Shown here: positions 51,840-61,306 of the stretch, one piece after another
Position numbering within the stretch: the first letter of the stretch is position 1
Layout of the letters: the number at the start of each line of letters is the position of its first letter
Assembly: GCF_900110115.1 (NCBI RefSeq)
Contig: NZ_FOCM01000001.1
Span: forward strand, 496,001-560,000
Length of the DNA: 64,000 bases
Direction of reading: 5' to 3'
From: Palleronia pelagia
Lineage (GTDB): Bacteria; Pseudomonadota; Alphaproteobacteria; Rhodobacterales; Rhodobacteraceae
The notes under the pieces: model-generated
What the model was told of the DNA's origin: nothing
Seen by the model: the letters and a program-made list of their open reading frames with translations, nothing else
Databases searched by the model: none
Position numbers and translations under genes: made by a program

Positions 51840-53240
51840 ATGATGTTTGGCAGACGCGATGTCCTGCGCATGGCCACGGCCGCGGGACTTGGATCGGCCT
51901 TGCCGGGCGGCGGGCTTGCGGCCGCGACCGATGCGGGGATCGAGGAACTCCGGGCGCGGGTGACACCGTTCCGGCTGTTGCCCGACGACTATCCGATGAC
52001 CGAGATCTGGGGCTATGGCCCGACCGCGCCCGGCCCCGAGATCCGGGTGCGGCAGGGGGACCGGGTCGCCCGCCGTTTCGTCAACGACCTGCCGCAGGGC
52101 AGCTCGATCCACTGGCATGGCATCCGCATCGCCAACGGCATGGACGGTGTCTCGGGCCTTACGCAGGAGCCGGTCGCGCCGGGTATGCGCTTCGACTACG
52201 ATTTCGAGGCGCCCGATGCGGGCACCTACTGGTATCACGCGCATAACCGGTCGTGGGAGCAGGTCGCGCGGGGCCTGCACGGCGCGTTGATCGTCGAGGA
52301 AGCCACCCCGCCCGACGTGGACCGCGAAGAGGTCATGGTGTTGGGTGACTGGCTGCTGAACCCGGAAACCGGGCAGATCGACGACAATTTCGACCACCCG
52401 ATGATGATGAGCCACGGCGGGCGGATCGGGAACTATATCACCGTCAACGGCCGCTCGGACCTGACGCTGCCCGCCCGCCGGCACGAGCGGCTACGCCTGC
52501 GGCTGATCAACGCCTCGAACGCGCGGATCTTCCCGCTGACCCTTCCGGGCCTGGCGGGCTGGGTCGTGGCGCTGGACGGCATGCCGCTGGACGCGCCCGA
52601 GCCGATCGGGGACGTGCTGGTTTTGGGGCCCGCGCAACGGGCCGACCTGATCGTCGATGTCGTTGCGGACGCGGGCGGGCAGGCGGGCCTGGACCAGGTG
52701 GAGGAGGACGGTGACTACTTCCTGGCGGCGTTCGACGTCACCGGCACGGCGGCGCAGACCCGGCGCGGCACGCCCGCGCCCCTGCCGCCCAACCCGAATA
52801 CCGGCTTGCCCGACCTGTCCGCCGCGACCCCGCTGCGCCTTGTCATGGCGGGCGGCGCCATGGGCCGCATGCAATCGGCCGTTCTGAACGGCACGCGCAT
52901 GGGCTTTCGCGAGCTGATCGCCGAGGGGCGGTTCTGGGCGCTTAACGACATGGCCGCCATGACCGATACACCGCTGGCCGAGCTGGGCCTGGGCGAGCCT
53001 GTGCGACTGGAGATCGTGAACGAGACGGTCTTCCCGCACGCGATGCACCTGCACGGCATGCATTTCCGCGAAGTCACCGCCGACGGCGCGCTGGGGCCGT
53101 TGCGCGATACCCTCCTGGTGGGCGGGCAGGAAACGCGCGAGATCGCGTTCACGGCCGACAATCCCGGCGACTGGCTGTTCCATTGCCACATGCTGAGCCA
53201 CGCGGCGTCGGGCATGACGACCTGGCTGCGGGTCACGTGA
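51840..53240 (+). CDS. Multicopper oxidase, second of the window
   Basis: 466 aa from ATG 51840, chosen for GGAG seven bases ahead and a clean twin-arginine signal (GRRDVLRMATAAGLGSALPG); an upstream in-frame ATG overlaps the cytochrome stop. Copper ligand clusters are HWHG, WYHAHN, HAMHLHGMHF and HCHMLSH, giving a complete laccase/CopA-type centre set. It differs clearly from the oxidase at 37808. Clustered with cytochromes, it may oxidise Cu(I) and use O2 as electron sink. Confidence 0.88.
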   Translation: MMFGRRDVLRMATAAGLGSALPGGGLAAATDAGIEELRARVTPFRLLPDDYPMTEIWGYGPTAPGPEIRVRQGDRVARRFVNDLPQGSSIHWHGIRIANGMDGVSGLTQEPVAPGMRFDYDFEAPDAGTYWYHAHNRSWEQVARGLHGALIVEEATPPDVDREEVMVLGDWLLNPETGQIDDNFDHPMMMSHGGRIGNYITVNGRSDLTLPARRHERLRLRLINASNARIFPLTLPGLAGWVVALDGMPLDAPEPIGDVLVLGPAQRADLIVDVVADAGGQAGLDQVEEDGDYFLAAFDVTGTAAQTRRGTPAPLPPNPNTGLPDLSAATPLRLVMAGGAMGRMQSAVLNGTRMGFRELIAEGRFWALNDMAAMTDTPLAELGLGEPVRLEIVNETVFPHAMHLHGMHFREVTADGALGPLRDTLLVGGQETREIAFTADNPGDWLFHCHMLSHAASGMTTWLRVT

Positions 53241-53704
53241 GGATCGCGGTTCTCTACGGGATCGCGGCCCTGATCGCCGGGATCGGCGTCTGGGCTCTGC
53301 TGGGGCGCGGCGGGGCGGAGGCCACCGCTGCCGGTCCGGTTGACCTGGCGCGAGGCAGGGCGCTTTACGAAGAGAACTGCTCGTCGTGCCATGGGTCCGA
53401 ACTCCAAGGGCAACCCGACTGGCAAAGCCCGGGGCCGGACGGCCGCCTGCCCGCGCCGCCCCATGACGAGACCGGGCACACATGGCACCACCCCGACACC
53501 GTGCTGTTTGACTATACCAAGCTCGGCGGCAACGCGCTGATGGCGCAGCAGGGCGTCGATTTCGACAGTGGGATGCCGGGCTTCGGGGACATCCTGACCG
53601 ACCGGCAGATCCGCGACGTGCTGGCCTTCATTCGCTCAACCTGGCCCGAGCGTATCAGGGACATTCAGGCGGACCGAACGCTGGCCCAGGACGGGGCCGG
53701 CTGA
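53237..53704 (+). CDS. Monoheme cytochrome c
   Basis: 155 aa from GTG 53237, overlapping the oxidase stop by four bases. An anchor helix (about residues 3-21) is followed by a class I cytochrome domain with CSSCHG (about residues 49-54) and a probable Met ligand in SGMPGFG. Its coupling to the multicopper oxidase suggests direct electron exchange. Confidence 0.82.
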   Translation: MRIAVLYGIAALIAGIGVWALLGRGGAEATAAGPVDLARGRALYEENCSSCHGSELQGQPDWQSPGPDGRLPAPPHDETGHTWHHPDTVLFDYTKLGGNALMAQQGVDFDSGMPGFGDILTDRQIRDVLAFIRSTWPERIRDIQADRTLAQDGAG

Positions 53705-53747
53705 TCGGTGCCCGGCACGCACGCTGGCCAAGACCTTCGCGGAATTC

Positions 53748-54056
53748 ATGGCGCATTCGCTCGAGACCGGAGCCCGGCGCGACCGGCACGGCTGGAGGGC
53801 GGCCTGGAAGCATAGCTTCCCGACGCTGGCCGTCGCGAACGTTCCGACGCTGTTGTTCCTGGTCGCTGCAAGCGGCTTCCTGACGGTCGAGTCCACCGTC
53901 GGCTTGTCCCAAATCTTCTGCGTCGCGCTTCTCGCAATTCTGGGTGCACGCACCGGATGGAAGGTCGATGCAAGCGCAAGGTCGGCGCTGCTCGGAGCTT
54001 TTTTCGCCGGGGGCGTAGGTCTTGCGCTCGCCTTTCTGAAATTCGCCATTCACTGA
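53748..54056 (+). CDS. Small three-helix membrane protein, unknown
   Basis: 102 aa. Three hydrophobic stretches (about residues 26-45, 53-70 and 80-98) follow a basic N-terminus. The last helices contain small residues (ALLGAFFAGGVGLALAF) like those in VIT/CCC1-type membrane proteins, but the match is too short to name. It ends the cytochrome and oxidase run. Confidence 0.5.
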   Translation: MAHSLETGARRDRHGWRAAWKHSFPTLAVANVPTLLFLVAASGFLTVESTVGLSQIFCVALLAILGARTGWKVDASARSALLGAFFAGGVGLALAFLKFAIH

Positions 54057-54371
54057 AGCATCTCCACTCTCGGTTATCAGTGAGTTTCGGATCAAACGCG
54101 CACCTATCGTTTCCGACCCAGGGGCGGTCAGGTTAACGAACGCTTTTCTGCTGAGAGAAACTCGGTTGAACGGAACTCGGTGATCCTCGCAGCGAACTTC
54201 CGCTTTCCGCCCATCTTGCTGCCTGGCTCGCCATCGCAGATAAGGTATGCTGTCCGCCCGATGATCACATCCCTGCGCCGCATACCTTTACCCGAGTCAA
54301 ATAGCGCTCGGCGGAAGCGCTCCTGACACAGCCCAGCCCGCGCTCGCACGAGAAAAAACCGACGGCCCTCC

Positions 54372-54402
54372 TTGACCTTCCAGTGACTGGAGGCCCCGTG
54401 TC
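54372..54402 (+). promoter_or_regulatory. CueR-type operator and promoter of copA
   Basis: A -35 box TTGACC (54372-54377) runs into the dyad CCTTCC-N7-GGAGG (54376-54393), placed as in copper-efflux promoters read by CueR, with a 19-base spacer before a weak -10. A copA gene follows 30 bp downstream and cueR lies behind it, so Cu(I)-CueR probably switches on both. The stretch 54057-54371 upstream holds no convincing gene. Confidence 0.7.
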
Positions 54403-54431
54403 GGGCGTGTCACCGATCCCAGGAAGTTGCC

Positions 54432-56936
54432 ATGCCCGATCCCAAGACCATCACGCTGTCCGTCGACGGCATGTCCTGCGCGTCCTGCGTGGGGCGGGTG
54501 GACAGGGGCCTGTCGGTGCTGGAGGGCGTCGGCGATGTCTCGGTGAACCTCGCCTCCGAAACCGCGCGGCTGATCGTCGACCGGCCGAACCGGGTCGCCG
54601 ACGTGGTCGCCGCGCTGAGTGACCTCGGATACCCGGCGCGCACCTCCAGCGTGACGCTGAACGTCGACGCCATGTCCTGCGCGTCCTGTGTGGGGCGGGT
54701 GGACCGGGCGCTGGCCGCCGTGCCGGGCGTGCTCGACGTGAACACGAACCTCGCCGCCGAGACGGCGAGCGTGCGCTTCGCCGAAGGCGCGGTGAGCACG
54801 GCGGACCTGGTCGAGGCCAGCCGCGCGGCAGGATATCCCGCGACGGCGGCCGAGGGCGCTGGTCGCTCCCATCGCAAGGCCGACGAGGCGCGCGCGCTGG
54901 CGCGCCGCACCGCGCTTGCCGCAGCGCTCGCGCTGCCGGTCTTCCTGGTCGAGATGGGTGGCCACGCCATCCCGGCCTTCCACCACTGGATCAACGCCAC
55001 AATCGGCCAGCAGACCAGCTGGCTTCTGCAATTCGCGCTGACGACCGCCGTGCTGGCCGGGCCGGGGCGGATGTTCTTCACCAAGGGCCTCCCCGCGCTG
55101 ATGAAGGGCGCGCCCGACATGAACAGCCTCGTCGCCGTGGGCACGGGGGCGGCCTATCTCTATTCGGTCGTCGCGACCTTCCTGCCGGACCGGCTGCCGG
55201 ACTCCGTGCGCGCCGTCTATTTCGAAGCGGCGGCGGTGATCGTCGTGCTGATCTTGGTGGGCCGGTTCCTCGAGGCGCGGGCCAAGGGCCGCACCGGCGC
55301 CGCGATCCAGAAGCTCCTGGGATTGCAGCCCCGCACCGCCCGCGTGCTGCGCGACGGCGACAGCGTCGAGGTCGCGGTCGACGACATCGTGCGCGGCGAC
55401 ATCGTCGTGGTGCGGCCGGGCGAACGCATCGCCGTGGACGGCGAAGTGGTCGACGGCACCTCGCGCCTGGACGAAAGCATGCTGACGGGCGAGCCGGTGC
55501 CGGCCGAGAAGGGGGCCGGCGACGCGGTCACCGGCGGCACCGTGAACGGTGCGGGCAGCCTGACCTTCCGCGCCACCCGGGTGGGCGGCGACACGACGCT
55601 GTCGCAGATCATCCGCATGGTGGAAGAGGCGCAGGGCGCCAAGCTGCCGATCCAGGGACTGGTCGACCGCATCACCCTGTGGTTCGTGCCCGCCGTCATG
55701 GGCATCGCCGCGCTGACCGTGCTGGTTTGGCTGGTGGTCGGGCCGTCCCCGGCGCTGACGCTGGCGCTGGTCGCGGGCGTTTCGGTGCTGATTATCGCCT
55801 GTCCCTGCGCCATGGGGCTGGCCACGCCGACCTCGATCATGGTGGGCACCGGGCGGGCGGCCGACATGGGCGTGCTGTTCCGCAAGGGCGACGCGCTCCA
55901 GCAGCTCGACAGCGTCACGGTGGTGGCGCTCGACAAGACCGGCACGGCGACCGAGGGCCGGCCCGAGCTGACCGACCTCGAGCTGGGCGACGGCTTCGAC
56001 CGCGCCGACGTGTTGTCGAAGCTGGCCGCGGTCGAGGACCGGTCCGAACACCCCATCGCCGATGCCATCGTCCGCGCCGCCCGCGCCGAGGGCGCGCGCC
56101 ACGCCGAGGCCGGGAATTTCCAGTCGGTCACGGGCCATGGCGTGCGCGCCACTGTCGACGGCGCCGAGGTGTTGGTGGGGGCCGAGCGGATGATGACGCG
56201 CGAGGGCGTGGATATCGCCCCGCTGGCCGCACGGGCCACCGCGATCGCCGGTCGCGGCCGCACGGCGTTGTTCGCCGCCATCGACGGGCGGCTGGCCGCC
56301 GTCATCGGCGTGGCCGACCCAGTGAAGCCCGCCAGCCGCGCGGCCATCTCGGCCCTGCACGACAAGGGCCTGAAAGTGGCGATGATCACCGGCGACCGCC
56401 GAGAGACTGCCGAGGCCATCGCCCGCGAGACGGGCATCGACCACGTCATCGCCGGGGTGCTGCCCGACGGCAAGGTGGCGGCGCTGGACGACCTTCGCGG
56501 CGCGGACGGAGTGGTGGCCTTCGTCGGCGACGGCATCAACGACGCGCTTGCGCTGGCCCATGCCGATGTGGGCATCGCCATCGGCACAGGCACCGACGTG
56601 GCCATCGAAAGCGCCGACGTGGTGCTGATGTCGGGCGACCTGGCGGGCGTGGTCAACGCCTTCGCAGTGTCGCGGGCGACCATGCGCAACATCCGCCAGA
56701 ACCTGTTCTGGGCCTTCGGCTACAACATCGCGCTGATCCCGGTGGCGGCGGGCGTGCTCTATCCGGCCTTCGGGGTGCTGCTATCGCCGGTGCTGGCTGC
56801 CGGCGCCATGGCGCTGTCGTCGGTTTTCGTCCTCACCAACGCGCTGCGCCTGCGCCGCGTCGCCCCGGCCATGGCCGAGCGGTCGGGGCAGACCGCGGCC
56901 GCCAAGGCGGCGCCGGTTGCGGCGCCCGCGGAATAG
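54432..56936 (+). CDS. copA: Cu(I)-exporting P-type ATPase CopA
   Basis: 834 aa. Two N-terminal heavy-metal domains have MSCASC sites (C16/C19 and C83/C86). The P1B-1 core has the membrane CPC motif (C457-P-C459), the phosphorylation site DKTGT (D501), the HP motif (EHPIA) and the hinge [11 protein letters not shown]. Eight membrane helices are expected. It pumps Cu(I) out of the cytoplasm, probably to the periplasmic CusF, cupredoxin and oxidases of this cluster. Confidence 0.96.
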   Translation: MPDPKTITLSVDGMSCASCVGRVDRGLSVLEGVGDVSVNLASETARLIVDRPNRVADVVAALSDLGYPARTSSVTLNVDAMSCASCVGRVDRALAAVPGVLDVNTNLAAETASVRFAEGAVSTADLVEASRAAGYPATAAEGAGRSHRKADEARALARRTALAAALALPVFLVEMGGHAIPAFHHWINATIGQQTSWLLQFALTTAVLAGPGRMFFTKGLPALMKGAPDMNSLVAVGTGAAYLYSVVATFLPDRLPDSVRAVYFEAAAVIVVLILVGRFLEARAKGRTGAAIQKLLGLQPRTARVLRDGDSVEVAVDDIVRGDIVVVRPGERIAVDGEVVDGTSRLDESMLTGEPVPAEKGAGDAVTGGTVNGAGSLTFRATRVGGDTTLSQIIRMVEEAQGAKLPIQGLVDRITLWFVPAVMGIAALTVLVWLVVGPSPALTLALVAGVSVLIIACPCAMGLATPTSIMVGTGRAADMGVLFRKGDALQQLDSVTVVALDKTGTATEGRPELTDLELGDGFDRADVLSKLAAVEDRSEHPIADAIVRAARAEGARHAEAGNFQSVTGHGVRATVDGAEVLVGAERMMTREGVDIAPLAARATAIAGRGRTALFAAIDGRLAAVIGVADPVKPASRAAISALHDKGLKVAMITGDRRETAEAIARETGIDHVIAGVLPDGKVAALDDLRGADGVVAFVGDGINDALALAHADVGIAIGTGTDVAIESADVVLMSGDLAGVVNAFAVSRATMRNIRQNLFWAFGYNIALIPVAAGVLYPAFGVLLSPVLAAGAMALSSVFVLTNALRLRRVAPAMAERSGQTAAAKAAPVAAPAE

Positions 56937-56949
56937 GAGGGAGAGAGCT

Positions 56950-57375
56950 ATGAACATCGGGGACGTGTCCCGCCGGTCGGGCCTGCCCGCCAAAACGATC
57001 CGCTATTACGAAGACATCGGCCTGATCCGGCCAAAGCGCGGCGACAACGGCTATCGCCACTTCGCCGAGCGGGACTTGCACATGCTGGTCTTCCTGGCGG
57101 GGGCGCGCGCCTTGGGCTTCACCATCGACGATTGCCGGACCCTTCTGGCGCTTTATGAGGACCAGGGCCGCGAAAGCGCGCAGGTCAAGCAGATCGCCGG
57201 AGAGCACCTGGCGCAGATCGACGACAAGATCGCGCAGCTCAGGAGCATGCGCGCGACGCTGGACCGGCTGGTGCATGCGTGCGCCGGCGATCACCGCCCG
57301 GATTGCCCGATCCTCGAAAACCTCGCGCAGGATGCCTCCGACGAGACTGCCGACACCAAGGAACGGGCCCGGTAA
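56950..57375 (+). CDS. cueR: Copper-sensing MerR-family activator CueR
   Basis: 141 aa from ATG 56950 with GGAGGGAGAG upstream. The N-terminal winged helix (MNIGDVSRRSGLPAKTIRYYE) is followed by the long dimer helix. The C-terminal metal loop CAGDHRPDC-PI has the two Cys spaced as in CueR, which bind Cu(I). It is 13 bp after copA, and the candidate operator is ahead of copA, so it controls its own transcript. Confidence 0.93.
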   Translation: MNIGDVSRRSGLPAKTIRYYEDIGLIRPKRGDNGYRHFAERDLHMLVFLAGARALGFTIDDCRTLLALYEDQGRESAQVKQIAGEHLAQIDDKIAQLRSMRATLDRLVHACAGDHRPDCPILENLAQDASDETADTKERAR

Positions 57376-57500
57376 CGGACCCAAAGCCGCCCGGCTTCGA
57401 GGCGTGTATTTCCGGCCGTCCCAGGTGGAGGAAACCCTCGTTCAGAACGCAAAGCGGCTGCCGTGAGGGGCGACCGAGTTCTTCTTTCGCTGGTATCTGT

Positions 57501-58175
57501 TCATTTAGTGCTCTGGCGTAGGGAATTCTGAATGATATCAGTAAGCAGGTCCCGTATGTGATCCTGCATAGACGGGTCTCGCAGCCCCGAAAAAAGACGC
57601 TCCATTTCGTTCGGTCTCTCGGACAGCTTCTCGATTTCGGCCTTCGCGGCATGGAGCTCGTTTCGAGCTTCAAGCAGGTCAGCGGCGAGCTTCGTGCGGT
57701 CGTGCTCGAGCTGGTGGACTTCCTCCGATTTCGTTGCGAGCGTTCCCTCGAGTTCGGCTATGCGATGCTGCGCATTGCGCTTGTCAGCGCGGAGCTCTTC
57801 GCATTTCTGCTCGGAGATGACCTGGGAGGCGGAGTTTTGGCGGGCGACCACAAGCAGCAATTCCCGTTCGACTGCGGCCACGGCCGAGTTCACTTCCTCA
57901 GGAATTCCCTTGGGTAGCGCACTGAGAAGGGCCTGGTTCTCGGCCTCACGAATTTCGGCATGTGCGCCATCCACCAAGGCCTCGAGGGTCTCATGGCGGA
58001 TAGAGCCTTTTACACCGTGCTCATCGCAGAGCTTCTCCTTAACGAAAGGAGCATCGAGTTCGGCAGCTGGAATCCCAGCACCCAGACCGGCTGAAATGAT
58101 ATCATGAACGAGATTTGGATCGTAGCTCAGCGGTCGGCCGCCGGCATTGGGCTTGGTGGTCTTATGGTTTGCCAT
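57501..58175 (-). CDS. KfrA-like coiled-coil DNA-binding protein
   Basis: 224 aa. The N-terminal part (about residues 10-80) looks like the KfrA/replication-region DNA-binding domain (GRPLSYDPNLVHDIISAGLG). A long Glu/Lys/Ala coiled coil (about 95-200) follows. KfrA proteins bind plasmid DNA and help stable inheritance, and related ones regulate transcription on mobile elements. It lies beside a helicase-like gene and recombinases. Confidence 0.65.
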   Translation of the reverse strand: MANHKTTKPNAGGRPLSYDPNLVHDIISAGLGAGIPAAELDAPFVKEKLCDEHGVKGSIRHETLEALVDGAHAEIREAENQALLSALPKGIPEEVNSAVAAVERELLLVVARQNSASQVISEQKCEELRADKRNAQHRIAELEGTLATKSEEVHQLEHDRTKLAADLLEARNELHAAKAEIEKLSERPNEMERLFSGLRDPSMQDHIRDLLTDIIQNSLRQSTK

Positions 58176-58286
58176 GGCAGATTTGTCTTTGTGTTTGTCA
58201 AACCGGGTTAGACAAACCCGGTTTAGGTGTTGCGGATAGGGGGAAGGTTGGTTCGTTTACGGCAGGCGGAAGAGAAATTGTTGTCC

Positions 58287-60455
58287 TCAGGCCAGGAACG
58301 GCGTCAGGTCGGGCCAGAGCTCCTTGGCGTGATGCAGTGGGTCCCCGTGGGTTTCGAGGATAAACGCAGGGGTCGATTTTCCGCCGCCCGGGCGTTTGAG
58401 CGAGAGCGCCACCATCGGCCACCCGTTTGCCCTTGAGATACGCTCGCAGAGCGTCATCATGTGGTTCGACGTTCGCCCCTTTCGGAAACCCTTCGCCGCG
58501 TCCTCGGTTGGGAAGTCGAGCGGGAGATCCTCGGTGAGTCCTCTCGCGGATAGACGAGCGCCGCGAACCGGCCGCCCCATAGTCGCCCTCATAGCCTTTT
58601 CCATGCGTTCGAAGCCCGGCCAATCGGGCTCTTCATCAAGGCCTCGCACAAGTGCGGCGAATGGAACTACCCGAGTGATCGGGAATTCCGGGAGCGGAAG
58701 GCTGCTCAGAATGACGACGCGCTTCCTGTGGCTTGGAGTAACGAGCCGAAGCCTGGCGATGGCTTGGAGGGTCGCGCATTCGCGGGACTGTGCGAGTATC
58801 GCTTGCACTCGCGGGTCGGGATGCGCCCGCAGATCGGCCTCCCGGGCTGACCCATCGGCCATCAGAAATCGCGATGCGACCGCCGGCAGAGGACCTGAGA
58901 CGTGCCTGGTGATCGGCAGCGTATCCTGAGCAAAAACCGCCCGTGCCGAGGTCTCAATGTCGGTGATCCCCGGCTGGAGACGCCCGATGACCACAATCGT
59001 AGTGTAATTTTCATAGTCGTTGACGCCTTGGGTTCTGGGCCCAAACCAGCGCGGCTTTGCGCCGAGGAGCGGCTGCCTGAGGCCGTCGTCATCGCCCTTG
59101 GCGATGGAGCGACCTAAATCTCTATGCAGCGCCGAGAGGACGGCTTTCGTCGCGACGACAAGGACGCCGCCTCCCGCGGCCTTATCGACTTCGTGCCTCA
59201 AGATCGTCAAAACCCCGGCGCGCCGTCGTGCTCCCTCGTTTAGGTCAAGCAGCCAGCTGCCTGATAGAGTCCTGTCAGAGACCTGCACGATGTCCGCGAT
59301 CGGCGGTGACTGGATCGAAATGAAATCCGCCCCGGGAGCAACACGTTCGGTGATGTCGCGATCTACATCGGCGTCCAGCAAGAGAAGAGGTGCCTCACGA
59401 GCGACGGCCTCCATTCGCGAACACATGATCATGCGTTGAGAGCCATGCTCGGTGGTCACCTCGGCCAAGTTCAGGCCAACACAATGCCCCGCCTCCTTTC
59501 CGCTGAGACTGTCGAATATTCGGCGCCGACGCTTTGAGGCGACGAAGGATCTCGTGTCGAAGTTCGCGACACGGAATTTGACCGCTTCGGCGGACTGCCA
59601 TGGACCAATCTCGAGGGAGCTCCGCGATCGGTCCTCCGCTCGCACCAGCTCCTGCAACTGCTCGGTGTCGATCCCGGAACTCCGCAGATGGTCGTGGAGG
59701 GGCAGGCCGCGCTGTAGCCCATCGACGAGCGCGGCCGTCGCGCGGGAGAGATTTCCATAGAGCCCATTAGGGAACAAGTTCGTCGGCGCGCGCATCAGAT
59801 CCTCAATCGAGAGATGCGATGTGCGGATCAGGGTCGGCCAGACCTTCTCGTCGATCACACGAAGTGCAATGGGAAAATCGCGGTCGATCGGAGGATCGAC
59901 GGTCAGATAGGCATGGGAAAGTAATACGACATGGGGACCCGGGACGTCCTTCTGTCGGAGATACGGACATCCCGAAGCGCAGGGCGACTGAACGAAGTTG
60001 TCGTCCGGGTCCTGTCCGCGACAGAGGGCCTGGGTGACCGAGGGCACGAAGCCGGAAATCTCCCTCGCGAGCTCCGCCCGATCGCACATCTTCTTCTCGC
60101 AGTCATCTGGACGCTGCGCGTCGCGTCCGCGGATCACCCGGGACGGTAGTCTTGGCGCGAGTGACCGAAACTCCTCATCAGCTCTTTCCGCGAGATCGAG
60201 CGTCGGCACGTAGATCAGCACGTGCCCGCGTGCCAGGAGCGCCTCGCCGTGGCGCGCAATCACACGCAGAGCCGTCGCCGTCTTGCCGAGACCGGCGGTC
60301 ACCCGCAGGGCAAGGGCAGCATCTGGCTCCGCGGTTGCCGCCGCAGCTGCGGTGACGAAGTTATCAATTTCCTGATCGAGCCGTTCCCTGGCCTCACCCG
60401 GTGTCGACCAGTCTGGAATCTGGAACGCAGCTTCAATTTGTGTGTCGTGCTTCAT
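58287..60455 (-). CDS. Helicase-like ATPase with cysteine cluster (mobile element)
   Basis: 722 aa from ATG 60455, with GGAGG six bases ahead; longer starts add no conserved sequence. There is a Walker A RVTAGLGKTATALR (about residues 51-64) and a Walker B-like VIDEK (200-204). Between them lie C119, C124, C145, C159 and C163 (ending SPCASGCPY), at the place where XPD/DinG-type helicases carry an iron-sulfur domain. I infer a superfamily 2-like DNA helicase; the rest is unfamiliar. It may act in replication or transfer of the element. Confidence 0.6.
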   Translation of the reverse strand: MKHDTQIEAAFQIPDWSTPGEARERLDQEIDNFVTAAAAATAEPDAALALRVTAGLGKTATALRVIARHGEALLARGHVLIYVPTLDLAERADEEFRSLAPRLPSRVIRGRDAQRPDDCEKKMCDRAELAREISGFVPSVTQALCRGQDPDDNFVQSPCASGCPYLRQKDVPGPHVVLLSHAYLTVDPPIDRDFPIALRVIDEKVWPTLIRTSHLSIEDLMRAPTNLFPNGLYGNLSRATAALVDGLQRGLPLHDHLRSSGIDTEQLQELVRAEDRSRSSLEIGPWQSAEAVKFRVANFDTRSFVASKRRRRIFDSLSGKEAGHCVGLNLAEVTTEHGSQRMIMCSRMEAVAREAPLLLLDADVDRDITERVAPGADFISIQSPPIADIVQVSDRTLSGSWLLDLNEGARRRAGVLTILRHEVDKAAGGGVLVVATKAVLSALHRDLGRSIAKGDDDGLRQPLLGAKPRWFGPRTQGVNDYENYTTIVVIGRLQPGITDIETSARAVFAQDTLPITRHVSGPLPAVASRFLMADGSAREADLRAHPDPRVQAILAQSRECATLQAIARLRLVTPSHRKRVVILSSLPLPEFPITRVVPFAALVRGLDEEPDWPGFERMEKAMRATMGRPVRGARLSARGLTEDLPLDFPTEDAAKGFRKGRTSNHMMTLCERISRANGWPMVALSLKRPGGGKSTPAFILETHGDPLHHAKELWPDLTPFLA

Positions 60456-60461
60456 CAGCAT

Positions 60462-60618
60462 CCTCCGTTTCAGAGGATCTGGGCGCGGACGCTGTCGCGC
60501 AGAAACGCATCCAATCACGACAGCGTGAGCGGTGGCGCACCAGCAGAGGTGTCGCGCCTCAATTGATATCGCTAATTAAGACGCGACACCTTTGGTCACG
60601 ACTGCCTCCGTTTCAGAG
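60462..60618. repeat. 14-bp direct repeat flanking the divergent promoter
   Basis: CCTCCGTTTCAGAG occurs at 60462-60475 and again at 60605-60618, 143 bp apart. The first copy covers the ribosome site of the helicase gene on the minus strand. They bracket the region where the divergent transcripts begin, and the sequence after each copy is also similar (a CGCGG tail), so it may be an operator or a relic of duplication. Confidence 0.6.
60547..60591. promoter_or_regulatory. Perfect inverted repeat in the helicase/HTH divergent region
   Basis: AGGTGTCGCG (60547-60556) and CGCGACACCT (60582-60591) are perfect 10-bp inverted arms around a 25-base AT-rich centre. It sits between the helicase gene and the HTH gene, both starting away from it. 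It is a candidate operator for the KfrA-like or HTH protein, or an origin element. Confidence 0.6.
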
Positions 60619-60669
60619 CTGCTCGCGCGGTGACTAATTCCTTATCAGGAACGAACTGATGAGGAAAAA

Positions 60670-61038
60670 ATGCTGTCAGTAGAAGATGTTGCCGAGCACT
60701 ACGGCCTGAGGCCAGATACGGTCCGACGCAAGATCCGCGCCGGTGAGCTCGATGCGATCCGGATCGGCAGAACCTATCGCCTGAATTGGCCCGACGTCTG
60801 GGCCTGCGAAGACGGTCCGATGCCGAAACGCGCGCGTATTCCGCGCTACCAGCATCGTCTGCTTTGCAAGAAGACCATCGCCGGAGCGCTCCGCGTCAGC
60901 GTGCGCACTGTCGAGCGGTGGATCGATGACGGGCTGCCCACGCGGAACGTGTTCGGGGCCGTGCGCTGCAACCCGCATGACGTGGCGGACTGGCTGGCGC
61001 TGCAAGGTGTCAATCTTCCTGCGGAGTGGTGGATCTGA
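60670..61038 (+). CDS. Tandem excisionase-type helix-turn-helix protein
   Basis: 122 aa carrying two HTH_17-like units. The first is MLSVEDVAEHYGLRPDTVRRKI with the following DAIRIGRTYRLNW wing; the second is KKTIAGALRVSVRTVERWI with a VFGAVRCNPHDVADWL wing. Such domains bind DNA in excisionases and regulators of mobile elements. It precedes the tyrosine recombinase and faces the inverted repeat. Confidence 0.75.
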   Translation: MLSVEDVAEHYGLRPDTVRRKIRAGELDAIRIGRTYRLNWPDVWACEDGPMPKRARIPRYQHRLLCKKTIAGALRVSVRTVERWIDDGLPTRNVFGAVRCNPHDVADWLALQGVNLPAEWWI

Positions 61039-61104
61039 TGCCGACGGTCCGTCGCACAATCTCGACAGGGATCATCGCGACAAGAGCGGGACCGCTCTGC
61101 CTGT

Positions 61105-61187
61105 CGCACAGTCGTCCCCAAACATTTATCGGCGTTATGCTTGGGGGCGGTCCTGCGAAACGCGGGAAAATCACGACAGACTGTGCG
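61105..61187. repeat. Inverted repeat before the recombinase gene
   Basis: CGCACAGTC (61105-61113) and GACTGTGCG (61179-61187) form 9-bp inverted arms 65 bp apart, with a smaller hairpin GAGCGG-GA-CCGCTC at 61084-61097 close by. It lies between the HTH gene and the recombinase gene (268-bp gap), where recombination or regulatory sites of an integrative element can be expected. Function unproven. Confidence 0.35.
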
Positions 61188-61306
61188 AGACGCCCCACCG
61201 GGCGCGATCTCCTAAAAGGACCGGATGAGGTCCATGGCTTGGGCCGCGCGCGCCGCCTTTCTGCCCGAAGGCGGCCCGCGAGGCCCCACCCCTGGAGATC
61301 GAAAAG

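Noticed and set aside
54128-54349. 73-codon minus-strand frame before copA
   Set aside because: No clear ribosome site, signal or family; it is only weakly protein-like. Left as unsupported.
54297-56561. 754-codon frame antisense to copA
   Set aside because: It is the shadow of copA with His/Arg/Gly-rich composition and no family match.
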